The position numbers and the translations under genes were made by a program. From the NCBI GenBank assembly GCA_025455005.1, contig JALONH010000003.1, positions 1-64,000 of the forward strand: DNA of 64,000 nt, in the 5' to 3' direction. Under the pieces are notes generated by a model, which was given only the letters and a program-made list of their open reading frames with translations, was not told the DNA's origin and searched no databases. This document shows positions 25,964 through 35,220 of this stretch, piece after piece. Each line of letters begins with the position of its first letter. Positions within the stretch are counted from its first letter, which is position 1. This DNA is from Cytophagaceae bacterium (GTDB taxonomy: Bacteria > Bacteroidota > Bacteroidia > Cytophagales > Cytophagaceae).

Positions 25964-27268
25964 ATGACTTTAAAATCATTAGCGGGTAAATCAATTATAG
26001 TCTCTATTTGGGTATTGAGCGTGATGTGGTTATTATCCAAAATCGAATTCAATTCGGATATTCTCAATCCAATGTCCAAAGCCTTTGCTGATTTTGAGTT
26101 AACAGACATTTATTTTTCACATATAAAAGAAAGCCCCAAAGTAGATACCAATATCGTAATGGTCAATATTGGGAATTTAGATAGAGGCCAGTTGGCGGCT
26201 ATGATAGAAATAATTAATAAACATGAACCTAAAGTAATTGGTATAGATGCTTTTTTTCGTAAACCGAAACACTCAGCAGTTGTTGAAGAAGATTTGTATT
26301 TGGTAGCCAGTGATTCTATGTTGTGTCATGCTTTTTCTAAAGTTAAAAACTTGGTTTTGGTAAGTGAACTGCATGAAAATCCGGAGGCGGATGAAGTTGT
26401 GGTGGATAGTATTGGGATGTCGCATCCAATGTTTATGCGTTTTGCAACACCGGCGTTTGCGGATGTTATTACAAAAGGACACGATTACATCAAATACGCA
26501 AGGGATTGTGTTCCTAAGCAACGAATGGGTGATAGGGACGTTTATTCCTTTCCTACTATGATTGCTTATTTATACGATTCTGTTAAAACAAAAAAATATT
26601 TAAATCGAAGAAAAGATATAGAAATAATCAATTTTCAAGGTAATATCGATACACGTAAAGAGGGTAGAAGTATTAATTCTAAACCTGTATTTTATGCTTT
26701 GGACGTTGAAGACGTTTTTAATGGGTTTGATCCTTCTATCATTAAGGATAAAATTGTGATATTAGGATATATGGGTAAATCATTTGGCGATCATACGTGG
26801 GAAGATAAATTTTGTACTCCTCTAAACGAAGAATATATAGGAAGAGCCTTGCCGGATATGTATGGAGTAGTAGTCCACGCAAATGTGGTTTCTATGATTT
26901 TAAAACAGGATTTTATCAATGATATGCCCTTTTGGATTAATTTAATAGCCTCTTTAGTATTCATTTATTTGAATATGTGGTTGTTTAGTTGGCTGCATTT
27001 GAACACTGCAGAGTGGTGGGATGGGCTTTCGATGATTTTTTCTCTCTTTGGGGTGTTACTTCTTTCCACCTTTATGGTATACATTTTCGCCCGCTTTAAT
27101 TATAAAGTAGATATTACCCTGGCTTCAGTGGCATTATTATTGTCAGGTAACTTAGTAGAAATATACTGGGCTTTAATTAATCCATTGTATTTCAAGTTGA
27201 AAGAAAAATTTGTACCTTTACCAAACGAGTCTATAACTCTAGATAACAATGAAAAAGATTCTAATTAG
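25964..27268 (+). CDS. CHASE2-domain membrane protein without a catalytic output domain
   Basis: Membrane protein of 434 residues: an N-terminal helix (about 10-26), a large periplasmic CHASE2 sensor domain (about 50-320, with KVIGIDAFF and FKDKIVILGYMG-like elements, here IIKDKIVILGYMG), then three C-terminal helices (about 325-400) and a short charged tail. CHASE2 normally feeds a cyclase, kinase or diguanylate cyclase domain placed after the helices, which is absent here. The next gene starts within this one (20-base overlap), so both are translated together. The signal sensed is unknown. Confidence 0.82.
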   Translation: MTLKSLAGKSIIVSIWVLSVMWLLSKIEFNSDILNPMSKAFADFELTDIYFSHIKESPKVDTNIVMVNIGNLDRGQLAAMIEIINKHEPKVIGIDAFFRKPKHSAVVEEDLYLVASDSMLCHAFSKVKNLVLVSELHENPEADEVVVDSIGMSHPMFMRFATPAFADVITKGHDYIKYARDCVPKQRMGDRDVYSFPTMIAYLYDSVKTKKYLNRRKDIEIINFQGNIDTRKEGRSINSKPVFYALDVEDVFNGFDPSIIKDKIVILGYMGKSFGDHTWEDKFCTPLNEEYIGRALPDMYGVVVHANVVSMILKQDFINDMPFWINLIASLVFIYLNMWLFSWLHLNTAEWWDGLSMIFSLFGVLLLSTFMVYIFARFNYKVDITLASVALLLSGNLVEIYWALINPLYFKLKEKFVPLPNESITLDNNEKDSN

Positions 27269-28208
27269 TCTATTTACCTTACTTCTATTTGTGCCTGTAT
27301 TTGCCCAAACAGAGGTTTTTCGTGTATTAATTACCAAAGGAGATAATAAATACACAGCCGCCACAGGTTCAAGCCCGGCAGGAATTTTAGTCGGAACCAA
27401 ACTACCTTCAACAGCTAGTATTACGGTAGCTCCTGCAGGTTATTTAGCGCTAGCGCACGTAGCTTCCGGTAAAACAATTGAAGTGAAAACTGCCGGCACC
27501 TATACCATATCAAAATTGGTAGAACAGGTAAGCGTTCAAAATGCATCCGTTAGTTCAAAATATATGAACTATGTTACCGGACAAATGGCTTCTGGTGGTA
27601 ATCAAGATTTAAATGCCAATCGTCAAAAGTACATGTCTGTAACCGGTTCCGTTGAACGAGGCGGTGATAGTATATTATTGTATGCAGAAAAGAAAAATTA
27701 CGTATTAAGTGAAAAAGTAGGTATTGCTTGGTCCGTAAACAAACAATATAAAACAAAAGAGGTGACCTATGTCGTTCGCGTTAAAGATATCTACGACGAT
27801 ATGATCGATTCACTAGTTACGTCGGATACATCTGCTGTTTTGGATTTATCAAAATATAAATTAGAAAAAGAATTTCAACTTTTCGTGGAGGTTCGCGCTA
27901 TTCAATACCCTGCTTTACAATCAGAAAATTATTTATTAGTAAATATTAGTCCTGAAAAGAGAGCGTCAATTGAATCTGAATATTCAAAATTAAAGAATGA
28001 AGTAGATCCTAGTTCACCGATAGGTAAATTGGTTTGTGCTTCCTATTTAGCGGAACAAGGATTAGTATTGAATGCCATGGCAAATTATCAAGATGCTATT
28101 AAGGCTCAACCTGAAGTATCTGAATTTAAGCAAGCATACACGGACTATTTAAGTCAAGTTGGAATGTTTTCTATGTTAGAAACTTTGCGTAAAGGGAAGA
28201 AAAAATAA
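27249..28208 (+). CDS. Exported protein, partner of the CHASE2 protein
   Basis: A 319-residue protein with a signal peptide (1-19, ending PVFAQ). The first part (about 20-110) is a beta-rich segment with GTKLPSTASITVAPAGYLALAH, similar in pattern to FecR-like domains, which bind or sense in the periplasm. The last part (about 230-310) is helical and could form TPR-like hairpins (PIGKLVCASYLAEQGLVLNAMANYQDA). No enzyme motif. It overlaps the CHASE2 gene by 20 bases and is followed by a strong terminator. I infer that the two proteins work as one sensory or envelope unit; the function is unknown. Confidence 0.7.
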   Translation: MKKILISLFTLLLFVPVFAQTEVFRVLITKGDNKYTAATGSSPAGILVGTKLPSTASITVAPAGYLALAHVASGKTIEVKTAGTYTISKLVEQVSVQNASVSSKYMNYVTGQMASGGNQDLNANRQKYMSVTGSVERGGDSILLYAEKKNYVLSEKVGIAWSVNKQYKTKEVTYVVRVKDIYDDMIDSLVTSDTSAVLDLSKYKLEKEFQLFVEVRAIQYPALQSENYLLVNISPEKRASIESEYSKLKNEVDPSSPIGKLVCASYLAEQGLVLNAMANYQDAIKAQPEVSEFKQAYTDYLSQVGMFSMLETLRKGKKK

Positions 28209-28224
28209 TTTAATTAGAACAATA

Positions 28225-28258
28225 AAAAAAGGCGCTTTCGTATGAAAGCGCCTTTTTT
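28225..28258. terminator. Bidirectional rho-independent terminator
   Basis: GGCGCTTTC (28231-28239), loop GTAT, GAAAGCGCC (28244-28252), flanked by A-run and T-run. It separates the convergent genes ending at 28208 (plus) and 28258 (minus). Confidence 0.92.
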
Positions 28259-28860
28259 TATTGTTCTATTGCTTGAGTTAGTCGTTGGATAAATAACCTA
28301 ATCTTGTCGTTCGCTTCAATTTTTATTTTTTTAGTATAGAGCGCACAATCGGTTTGAATCAACGGTATCTTAATATCCGTTTTTACAGTTTGCATGGAAG
28401 GTTGTTGTGAACCCATGCTGGGATCTTCTTCATTAAACGTATAATGATGAAAAATACGTTTTATGGAACCGTTTATTCGGTCATTATAACGTTCTAATTG
28501 AACATCAAATAAGATACTGGCATTTGAATAAATAGGGCGGTGCGTATTTTTAAGCATACCATGAGATTTCATGAATACTTGTAGTTTTACTTTATACGTA
28601 TTGGTCGTGCTGTCTATTTTTATTACCGAATATTTACCTAAATAAAAACTATCCAGGCAATGTTGAACGCGTTTCTGATAATCGGACCAAGTCGGTGTTT
28701 TTTGAGCATTCAGTTGAAAATAATACGTATAATCTTTATTCACCGTATCTATGGGAGGGAAAGATTTATACGAAATTACTTTGTCTTCTTTCTTTTGTGC
28801 CATCCCTTCTGTAACAGAGAAGGATACCATGAGTGCGAAACCGAGTAACCAGTGTTTCAT
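28258..28860 (-). CDS. Hypothetical exported protein
   Basis: A 200-residue protein with a signal peptide (1-21, ending GMAQ). The mature part has mixed alpha/beta pattern, with FQLNAQKTPTWSDYQKRVQHCLDSF near the start and a basic C-terminal helix (NDKIRLFIQRLTQAIEQ). I do not recognise the family; its overall pattern recalls periplasmic DUF4468-type proteins but I cannot confirm this. It stands alone, converging on the CHASE2 unit. Confidence 0.6.
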   Translation of the reverse strand: MKHWLLGFALMVSFSVTEGMAQKKEDKVISYKSFPPIDTVNKDYTYYFQLNAQKTPTWSDYQKRVQHCLDSFYLGKYSVIKIDSTTNTYKVKLQVFMKSHGMLKNTHRPIYSNASILFDVQLERYNDRINGSIKRIFHHYTFNEEDPSMGSQQPSMQTVKTDIKIPLIQTDCALYTKKIKIEANDKIRLFIQRLTQAIEQ

Positions 28861-29036
28861 TTCTGTATTTTTTTTATGTCTGCAATATACTGTTTTCTAT
28901 GCATTTGTAAGGAATTATTGGTATAATACGAATAAACACGGTTTTTTTGGAGGTTCTAATTTTAATTAATGTCCGTTGATTTGTATATTTAAGAGAATTT
29001 AACCACCCTCGGTGGCTTACCCCTTATAATCTAAAG

Positions 29037-31808
29037 ATGAACGCATTAAGCCTAACACAAGATAAGCTCGGAAAAGCCTATCACGATTTGGAATTTTTGT
29101 TGCACTGCTTCAAAGAAGTATTAATGGAGAACGGTGATGCAGAGATGGCGAAGTATATTCCTTGGATTAATAAAAAGGCTAAAATCACTCCGGATGAGTT
29201 AACCGAAAAACATATTCAATTGTATTCGATTGCGTTTCAGTTGTTGAATATGGTGGAAGAAAACGGAGCTGTTAAACTTCGTCGAAAATTAGAAAATGAA
29301 TATTCTATTGCCAGCGTAAACGGATTATGGGGTAAAAATCTGGCAATGCTGAAGCAAAAGAAAATCACTCCGGAACAAATTGCTGCTGAATTATTCTCCA
29401 TTCGAGTAGAACCGGTTCTTACTGCTCATCCTACTGAAGCTAAGCGTACAATCGTATTAGACCACCACCGACAATTATATTTATCTTTTTTAAAGTGGGA
29501 AGATTCTACCTATACCGAATTAGAAAAGAAAGATATTCGTCGAGAAATTAAATTACACTTAGATCGTCTTTGGAGAACCGGTGAAATTTATGTAGAAAAA
29601 CCGGATGTTGATTCTGAACGAAGTAATGTATTGCACTATTTAACAACAGTATTTCCGGATGTTATACCTATGTTGGATAGACGTTTGGCTAATGCATGGG
29701 AGCAATTAGGTTTTGATCCGGAGTTAATTATTTCTTATAAAAATATGCCTCGCATCCGTTTCGGAAACTGGGTAGGAGGAGATCGAGATGGCCATCCGGG
29801 TGTTACAAGTGAAGTAACCAAAGAAACATTAGAGTTGTTTCGATTGAATGCGTTTATCATGATTCGCAAACAATTAGAAAAATTAGAAAAAAACTTAAGC
29901 TTTACCTGTTATTTCAAACAAACGTCTAGAGTCCTTCAAAAACGTATCAACGAAATCGTTGAGGAAACCAAAACCCAACATTTACTGGAGAAAGAAGCCA
30001 ATAATCAAGAGATATTTAGGTTTTATGTTCAGTTGTTGATGATGAAGTTACCCCTGGAAATTGAAAAGGGTTATGCACTTCGCATTAATGAAAAAGCCTA
30101 CAGTTATAAGCAATCACAAGAGTTAATTGATGATTTAGTAACCTTGAGAGAAGGCTTGGTATCCTTTGGTGCCAAAACTATTGCTTTTGCAGATGTTAAA
30201 GAATGTGGTCGTTTAGTTCAAACGTTCGGCTTCCATTTAGCCCACTTGGATATTCGTCAGAATAGTAAGTTTCATGATTTGGCTATCAGTCAACTGATGA
30301 AAGCAGCATCGCTCGATGGAGAAAAATTTTTAACATGGTCCGAAGAAGAGAGACTAAAGTTTTTGAATAAAGAGTTAATCTCATTAAGACCTTTCGCTTA
30401 TACGGAATCTACTGCCTTAGCGCCCGAAGCTGATGCCGTTGTATCTTGCTATAAAGTAGTGTCTGAGCATATTCATAAATATGGTGAAGAAGCATTAGGC
30501 TCATTAATCGTAAGTATGACGCGTTCATTATCGGATTTGTTAGCCGTATATGTATTAGCTCGGGAAACCGGTTTGTTGGTTCCTACGGACAAAGGTTTAG
30601 CTTGTAAGCTTCAAGTTGTACCTTTATTTGAAACCATTGAAGATTTACAACTATCTCCTATTATTTTATCTAAATTCTTAGAACATCCTATTACCAAAAA
30701 TAGTCTGGAATACCAGAAAAAAGTAAGGGGTAACTTAGATTTAGAACAACAAGTCATGATCGGATATTCCGACAGTAATAAAGACGGAGGGATATTATCC
30801 AGTCAAGTAAACTTGTCGAGTGCTCAACTTAAAATGGTTGAAGTAGGGAAGAAACATGGAGTACGTATACGCTTTTTCCATGGTAAAGGGGGGTCTATCA
30901 GTAGAGGTGCAGGTCCTACTCAGTGGTTTATTAAAACACTTCCCCATAACAGTATTCAAGGGGATATGCGCTTGACTGAACAAGGAGAAACCATATCTCA
31001 AAAATATGCGAACAAGATTAATGCAGCATACAACTTAGAGTTATTGGAAGCGTGTACTGCCGGATATTCTATTTTGCATAAATACAGCAAACACAAACGT
31101 GAAAAGTTTGATAAACATTTAGAAGAAATTGCAGAATCAAGTAAATCATACTATCAAGAATTGATTCAACGACCTACTTTTATACAGTTTTTTAGTCAAG
31201 CAACACCTATTGATGTAATCGAACAAAGTAAAATAGGCTCCAGACCTTCTAGAAGAACAGGTAAACGATCATTAGCAGATTTAAGAGCTATTCCATGGGT
31301 ATTCAGTTGGGCACAGTCTCGATTTAACATTACCAGTTGGTATGGTGTTGGTACGGCTCTTGAAAAATGGCAAAAGGCAAATCCGGAGGAATTCGCTTAT
31401 ATGCAAAAGATGGCAGCTAATGATACATTAGTCCGTTATGTATTTACAAATGTGGACACCAGTTTAGCTGCTACAGATGAAAAAATATTCAAATGTTATG
31501 CCTCTTTGGTTGAAGAAGAAGATATTAGAGAAGAGATATTAGATTTAATTTTAAAAGAATTTAATCGAACAAAAAAAATGCTCTCTTTATTATTTGAGAA
31601 AAATTTTGATCAACGCAGATCACATCATTATTACTCTAATATATTGAGAGCAGAAGCCATGAATGATTTACACATGGATCAAATAGAATTATTAAAACGA
31701 TGGAGAAAAATTAATACTCAACCGAATACTGAAAAAGCTCAAAAACTACTCAAAGAGCTTCTATTAACCGTCAATGCGATTGCAGGGGCTTTACGCAATA
31801 CAGGTTGA
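29037..31808 (+). CDS. ppc: Phosphoenolpyruvate carboxylase
   Basis: Anaplerotic enzyme making oxaloacetate from PEP and bicarbonate in the cytoplasm. The 923 residues have normal length. Hallmarks: catalytic His131 in VLTAHPTEAKRT, the GGDRDGHP element, YSDSNKDGG, the glycine-rich loop FHGKGGSISRGAGPT, and GSRPSRRTGKRSLADLRAIPW. The C-terminus ends in AGALRNTG, as in the family. It has its own terminator and no co-transcribed neighbours. Confidence 0.97.
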   Translation: MNALSLTQDKLGKAYHDLEFLLHCFKEVLMENGDAEMAKYIPWINKKAKITPDELTEKHIQLYSIAFQLLNMVEENGAVKLRRKLENEYSIASVNGLWGKNLAMLKQKKITPEQIAAELFSIRVEPVLTAHPTEAKRTIVLDHHRQLYLSFLKWEDSTYTELEKKDIRREIKLHLDRLWRTGEIYVEKPDVDSERSNVLHYLTTVFPDVIPMLDRRLANAWEQLGFDPELIISYKNMPRIRFGNWVGGDRDGHPGVTSEVTKETLELFRLNAFIMIRKQLEKLEKNLSFTCYFKQTSRVLQKRINEIVEETKTQHLLEKEANNQEIFRFYVQLLMMKLPLEIEKGYALRINEKAYSYKQSQELIDDLVTLREGLVSFGAKTIAFADVKECGRLVQTFGFHLAHLDIRQNSKFHDLAISQLMKAASLDGEKFLTWSEEERLKFLNKELISLRPFAYTESTALAPEADAVVSCYKVVSEHIHKYGEEALGSLIVSMTRSLSDLLAVYVLARETGLLVPTDKGLACKLQVVPLFETIEDLQLSPIILSKFLEHPITKNSLEYQKKVRGNLDLEQQVMIGYSDSNKDGGILSSQVNLSSAQLKMVEVGKKHGVRIRFFHGKGGSISRGAGPTQWFIKTLPHNSIQGDMRLTEQGETISQKYANKINAAYNLELLEACTAGYSILHKYSKHKREKFDKHLEEIAESSKSYYQELIQRPTFIQFFSQATPIDVIEQSKIGSRPSRRTGKRSLADLRAIPWVFSWAQSRFNITSWYGVGTALEKWQKANPEEFAYMQKMAANDTLVRYVFTNVDTSLAATDEKIFKCYASLVEEEDIREEILDLILKEFNRTKKMLSLLFEKNFDQRRSHHYYSNILRAEAMNDLHMDQIELLKRWRKINTQPNTEKAQKLLKELLLTVNAIAGALRNTG

Positions 31809-31815
31809 TACCCCA

Positions 31816-31850
31816 TAAAAAAACCGATAACAATTGTTATCGGTTTTTTT
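31816..31850. terminator. Rho-independent terminator after ppc
   Basis: AAACCGATAA (31821-31830) and its exact complement around the centre CAATTG, followed by a T-run to 31850. It can serve ppc (plus) and the small lipoprotein gene (minus). Confidence 0.9.
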
Positions 31851-31868
31851 ATGGTAATGTATAAACGA

Positions 31869-32006
31869 TTAATGGTGAGAATGATATGGATGGGGAGCGT
31901 GGTGATGATATTTAGCTCCGGAGTTGGCATAAGTAGGACATAAATGTTGTGAGCAAGAAGAAGCTACTAACATAAGTGCGGTTAAAAAAACAATTAAGTA
32001 TTTCAT
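31869..32006 (-). CDS. Small His-rich lipoprotein
   Basis: A 45-residue open frame from ATG 32006 to TAA 31869-31871. It has a lipoprotein signal (MKYLIVFLTALMLVASSC, lipid-attached Cys at position 18), then SQHLCPTYANSGAKY, and ends in a His-rich tail with HHHAPHPYHSHH. Small Bacteroidota lipoproteins with the CPTY element are known as hypotheticals. The tail could bind Cu, Ni or Zn. It lies between ppc and the SUI1 gene and converges on the ppc terminator. Small size leaves some doubt, but signal and tail are unlikely to arise by chance. Confidence 0.75.
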   Translation of the reverse strand: MKYLIVFLTALMLVASSCSQHLCPTYANSGAKYHHHAPHPYHSHH

Positions 32007-32155
32007 AAGATTCAGTAATTTCGATTTAAGTTTACTAAATTAGGAATTTTAAATACCTAAGCAAATATTTTAATTACAATATATTGTATAAGAGGATCCG
32101 ATTAGATGGACTATTGTACATAAACGATTGGGTTTAAAAGAAGAAATACAGTTAA

Positions 32156-32491
32156 ATGTCTAAAAATCAACATAAAAATAGAACTGGAGTCGTTTATTCT
32201 ACCGATCCCGATTTTGAGTATCAAGAGAGTACGCCTATCGAACAGGATACTTTACCCGTAGAGCAACAACGATTAAAATTAGTTTTGGATACAAAGTCAC
32301 GAGCCGGTAAATCGATGACCTTAATACAAGGATTTATAGGTAAAACCGACGATTTAGAGTCTTTATCCAAACTAATAAAGCAAAAACTAAGTGTAGGAGG
32401 TACTTGTAAAAACGGAGAAATACAACTTCAAGGAGACGTTCGAGTGAAGGTGACTCCACTCCTTCAAGCCTTAGGATATAAAGTTAAATAA
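32156..32491 (+). CDS. SUI1/eIF1-family translation factor (YciH-like)
   Basis: A 111-residue protein with an N-terminal flexible part (1-40) and a SUI1 domain (about 45-111): RLKLVLDTKSRAGKSMTLIQGFIG, then GGTCKNGEIQLQGD and a final QALGYKVK. Bacterial members resemble YciH and may act in translation initiation fidelity or stress. The 3' end overlaps the convergent kdsB gene by 8 bases. Confidence 0.9.
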   Translation: MSKNQHKNRTGVVYSTDPDFEYQESTPIEQDTLPVEQQRLKLVLDTKSRAGKSMTLIQGFIGKTDDLESLSKLIKQKLSVGGTCKNGEIQLQGDVRVKVTPLLQALGYKVK

Positions 32492-33224
32492 GCGGGATTT
32501 TCTTAAGATCATCCGGAGTATCGATACCTATTGTTTCTAAGTGAGTTAATGCTGTTTGAATGGTATATCCGTTTTCTAACCATCTCAATTGTTCTAATGA
32601 CTCTGAACGTTCTAAATAACTTGGCTCGAGTTCTGTAATTTTTGCTAAGATGTCCGAACGGTAGGCATAAAGGCCGATATGTTTATAATAGAGGTTTCCG
32701 CTTAACCAATCCTTTTTATCTATTCTATTTCGTTGGAAAGGAATGGCGTGTCTACTAAAATATAAAGCTTGATTTTTTTTGTTGATGACTGTTTTTACGA
32801 TATTCGGATTGTCGAGAATAGCAACATCCTCGATTGGCTTTATCAACGTGGCTATTTCGGTATCTTGATGTAGTGTTTGGATTAAAATTTGTATTTGTTC
32901 CGGCTGGATAAAGGGTTCATCTCCCTGCACATTTAGTATAAAATCGGCGGTACTCCCGGACTTTACATAAGCTTCAAACACACGGTCCGTACCGCTTGGA
33001 TGTTCCGAAGCGGTTCGAATGACAGGGCCTCCAAAGGATTTAACTTCTGATTCAATACGATCATCATCAGTTGCAATAAGAATCGAATGAATTTCCGGTA
33101 CTTGAATCACTTGTTCGTACACTCGTTGAATCATGGATTTCCCTTGAATAGAAATAAGTGGTTTCCCGGGAAATCGCGTGGAAGCATAACGAGCAGGTAT
33201 TACAGCTAAGATTTTGGAAGGCAT
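32484..33224 (-). CDS. kdsB: 3-deoxy-manno-octulosonate cytidylyltransferase
   Basis: Activates KDO with CTP to CMP-KDO for lipopolysaccharide inner core synthesis. From ATG 33224 (MPSKILAVIPARYAS) the protein has 246 residues, the usual length; an upstream ATG at 33245 would add seven residues unlike the family. Hallmarks: IPARYASTRFPGKPL, ATDDDRI, NVQGDEPFI and HIGLYAYR. It converges on the SUI1 gene with an 8-base overlap. Confidence 0.96.
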   Translation of the reverse strand: MPSKILAVIPARYASTRFPGKPLISIQGKSMIQRVYEQVIQVPEIHSILIATDDDRIESEVKSFGGPVIRTASEHPSGTDRVFEAYVKSGSTADFILNVQGDEPFIQPEQIQILIQTLHQDTEIATLIKPIEDVAILDNPNIVKTVINKKNQALYFSRHAIPFQRNRIDKKDWLSGNLYYKHIGLYAYRSDILAKITELEPSYLERSESLEQLRWLENGYTIQTALTHLETIGIDTPDDLKKIPLI

Positions 33225-33290
33225 ATTCAGAAATTTAAGATTCAATTTATAAAATTAATTAAAGATATCAGTAGCGTTGTCATTAGAAAC

Positions 33291-34076
33291 ATGAAACTAC
33301 ATACCCATACAGTCGAACATACCATTTGGAAATTACTTCCCGGAACCTTTCCCATCGTTCTGTTGGAATGTAGAGATGCCAACCAGCGTCAGGTGTATTT
33401 TTCAGCCTTTGACTTAAAGCTACAAAAGAAACTTTGGGAAATACCTTCCCCCTTGAATCCTTGGTGGACCTCGTTAAAAGATGTTTCATTTGGTCATGTA
33501 GTCTTGATTCGATATCCACAACCCGACATGCCGGAAACTAAGGGTTTGGCAGTGTTAAATGAAAAAAATGGAGCCCTTCAATGGATAGAACAGGACTTGC
33601 AATACCTATATGCAGAAAAAGAAGGAGTTATTGTTTCTCAAGGAAATGAATCTGAAGTTCAATACAGAAGATTAGCATGGCATACCGGACATGTAATAGG
33701 AGCCGTTTCCATGAAAGAACTATTTAAGCAGTACAATAAAAAAGAGCTCCATAAGTCTGTTCAATACCCCTATCATTTTGATAATGAAAATGAGTTTTAT
33801 CCACAGTTGAAAACCTATATAGAGCAAATCCATAAAGAATCGCCGGTGTCCGGTATGGAGTATTTAGAAATAGGGGATAAGGTCATAATTTCTTATTATC
33901 TTTGTACAGATTCTTTGTATACTAATAAACTCTCCATAAGTGATAATAGCTCGATTTTATATCAGGCTACTTTGTCGGAGGATATGAAGGGAGTGGCATG
34001 GGATACTTTTTTTGTACAAAACAACGTTGTAGTTGTGGTGCAAAATTTGAATCAAATTATTTCTATAGAACTTTAA
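33291..34076 (+). CDS. DUF4905-type hypothetical protein
   Basis: A 261-residue soluble protein without signal peptide or membrane segment. It has many short beta-strands with Trp and aromatic residues (YFSAFDLKLQKKLWEIP, KGLAVLNEKNGALQWIEQ), which recall the repeated strand pattern of beta-propeller blades and fit the DUF4905 family. No catalytic motif. It is followed after 4 bases by the LysM gene. Function is not known; the pairing with LysM may hint at an envelope role. Confidence 0.65.
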   Translation: MKLHTHTVEHTIWKLLPGTFPIVLLECRDANQRQVYFSAFDLKLQKKLWEIPSPLNPWWTSLKDVSFGHVVLIRYPQPDMPETKGLAVLNEKNGALQWIEQDLQYLYAEKEGVIVSQGNESEVQYRRLAWHTGHVIGAVSMKELFKQYNKKELHKSVQYPYHFDNENEFYPQLKTYIEQIHKESPVSGMEYLEIGDKVIISYYLCTDSLYTNKLSISDNSSILYQATLSEDMKGVAWDTFFVQNNVVVVVQNLNQIISIEL

Positions 34077-34080
34077 ACAC

Positions 34081-35172
34081 ATGAATACATACATCTTAAT
34101 ACTCTTATTTTTCATTACAAGCATAGGTAATAGTATAGCTGTCGTTCAAGATTCTATTGGTATAGAACGCAAGGAAGATAAACTCTATATTTTACATCGA
34201 GTAGAAGCAAAAGAAACGTTATATTCTATTGCTAAAAAATATGGATCCAATCTAGAAGATATTAAACGAGATAATCCAACTGCTATTACCAATCTTTATG
34301 TTGGACAGGTAATTAAAGTTTTAACAAAAGAAAAGACCAACACTACGCTATCGGCATCCTCCGGATCTGGAACCGTCCATATCGTTAAATCAGGTGAAAC
34401 GCTTTATTCTATTGCTACTTCCTATAATGTAAGCGTTGATGACATTAAAAAAAGTAATCCGGGAATCAGTTCATCTTTGAAAGTTGGTCAGAAATTAACT
34501 ATTCCAACTAAAGCCACTACTTCTGTTCCTTCACCTACCGCTGTTGCTACTACAACCAAAATGGTAGAGCATAAAGTAACATCCGGTCAAACGTTATATT
34601 CTATTTCAAGACAATACAATGTATCGGTAGAAGAAATTAAAAAAGTTAATCCGGGTATGAGCAGTGCTTTGATAGTAGGACAGATCATCAAAGTTCCGAC
34701 TACAGTTACTACAACGATACCATCCAATACACCTACAAAACCTACTACTACAACGGTTGTAGAACCGATTACTGCAGTCACACCGACTGCTGTCACTAAA
34801 GATCAGCAAGATTCGTTACGTTTAGTTCAAGAAAGGACAAAGTTGAACGAAATCAAAGAGGTTCAAACACCGGTTACACCTACAAAACCTACTTCATCTC
34901 CTGATTTTAAAAAAATAACAGAAGCCGGAACAGCAGATGTAATGACGGATAATCAAGAGTCGCCTAAATATTTAGCCTACCATAAAACAGCGCCGGTGGG
35001 TACTATTATTCAAGTCATCAATGAATCCAATGGGCAAAAAATATATGTTCGTGTAGTAGGTAAATTGACGACTACAGATACTAAATCGATTATTAGTTTA
35101 TCGAAGAAAGCGTATGAACGTTTAGGAGGTACAGGTACAAAATTGAATGTGTCGTTAATGTATATTCCATAA
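34081..35172 (+). CDS. Exported triple-LysM protein with RlpA-like C-terminal domain
   Basis: Peptidoglycan-binding envelope protein, 363 residues. Signal peptide (about 1-20), three LysM domains (about 35-82, 97-142, 161-206), each with the (E/Q)TLYSI and VGQ elements, a Thr/Pro-rich linker (about 207-285), and a C-terminal domain (about 296-363) with AYHKTAPVGTIIQVIN and YVRVVGKL that fits the double-psi beta-barrel of RlpA-like proteins. The catalytic Asp/His of lytic members cannot be confirmed. It may bind or cut glycan strands during cell division or shape maintenance. A terminator follows. Confidence 0.85.
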   Translation: MNTYILILLFFITSIGNSIAVVQDSIGIERKEDKLYILHRVEAKETLYSIAKKYGSNLEDIKRDNPTAITNLYVGQVIKVLTKEKTNTTLSASSGSGTVHIVKSGETLYSIATSYNVSVDDIKKSNPGISSSLKVGQKLTIPTKATTSVPSPTAVATTTKMVEHKVTSGQTLYSISRQYNVSVEEIKKVNPGMSSALIVGQIIKVPTTVTTTIPSNTPTKPTTTTVVEPITAVTPTAVTKDQQDSLRLVQERTKLNEIKEVQTPVTPTKPTSSPDFKKITEAGTADVMTDNQESPKYLAYHKTAPVGTIIQVINESNGQKIYVRVVGKLTTTDTKSIISLSKKAYERLGGTGTKLNVSLMYIP

Positions 35173-35196
35173 TGCATCCCATCACTTACAATTTAA

Positions 35197-35220
35197 AGCA
35201 TCCACAAGGATGCTTTTTTT
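35197..35220 (+). terminator. Rho-independent terminator after the LysM gene
   Basis: AGCATCC (35197-35203), loop ACAA, GGATGCT (35208-35214), then T-run to 35220. The next ATG follows at once, so this T-run lies directly before the start codon of the next gene. Confidence 0.85.
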
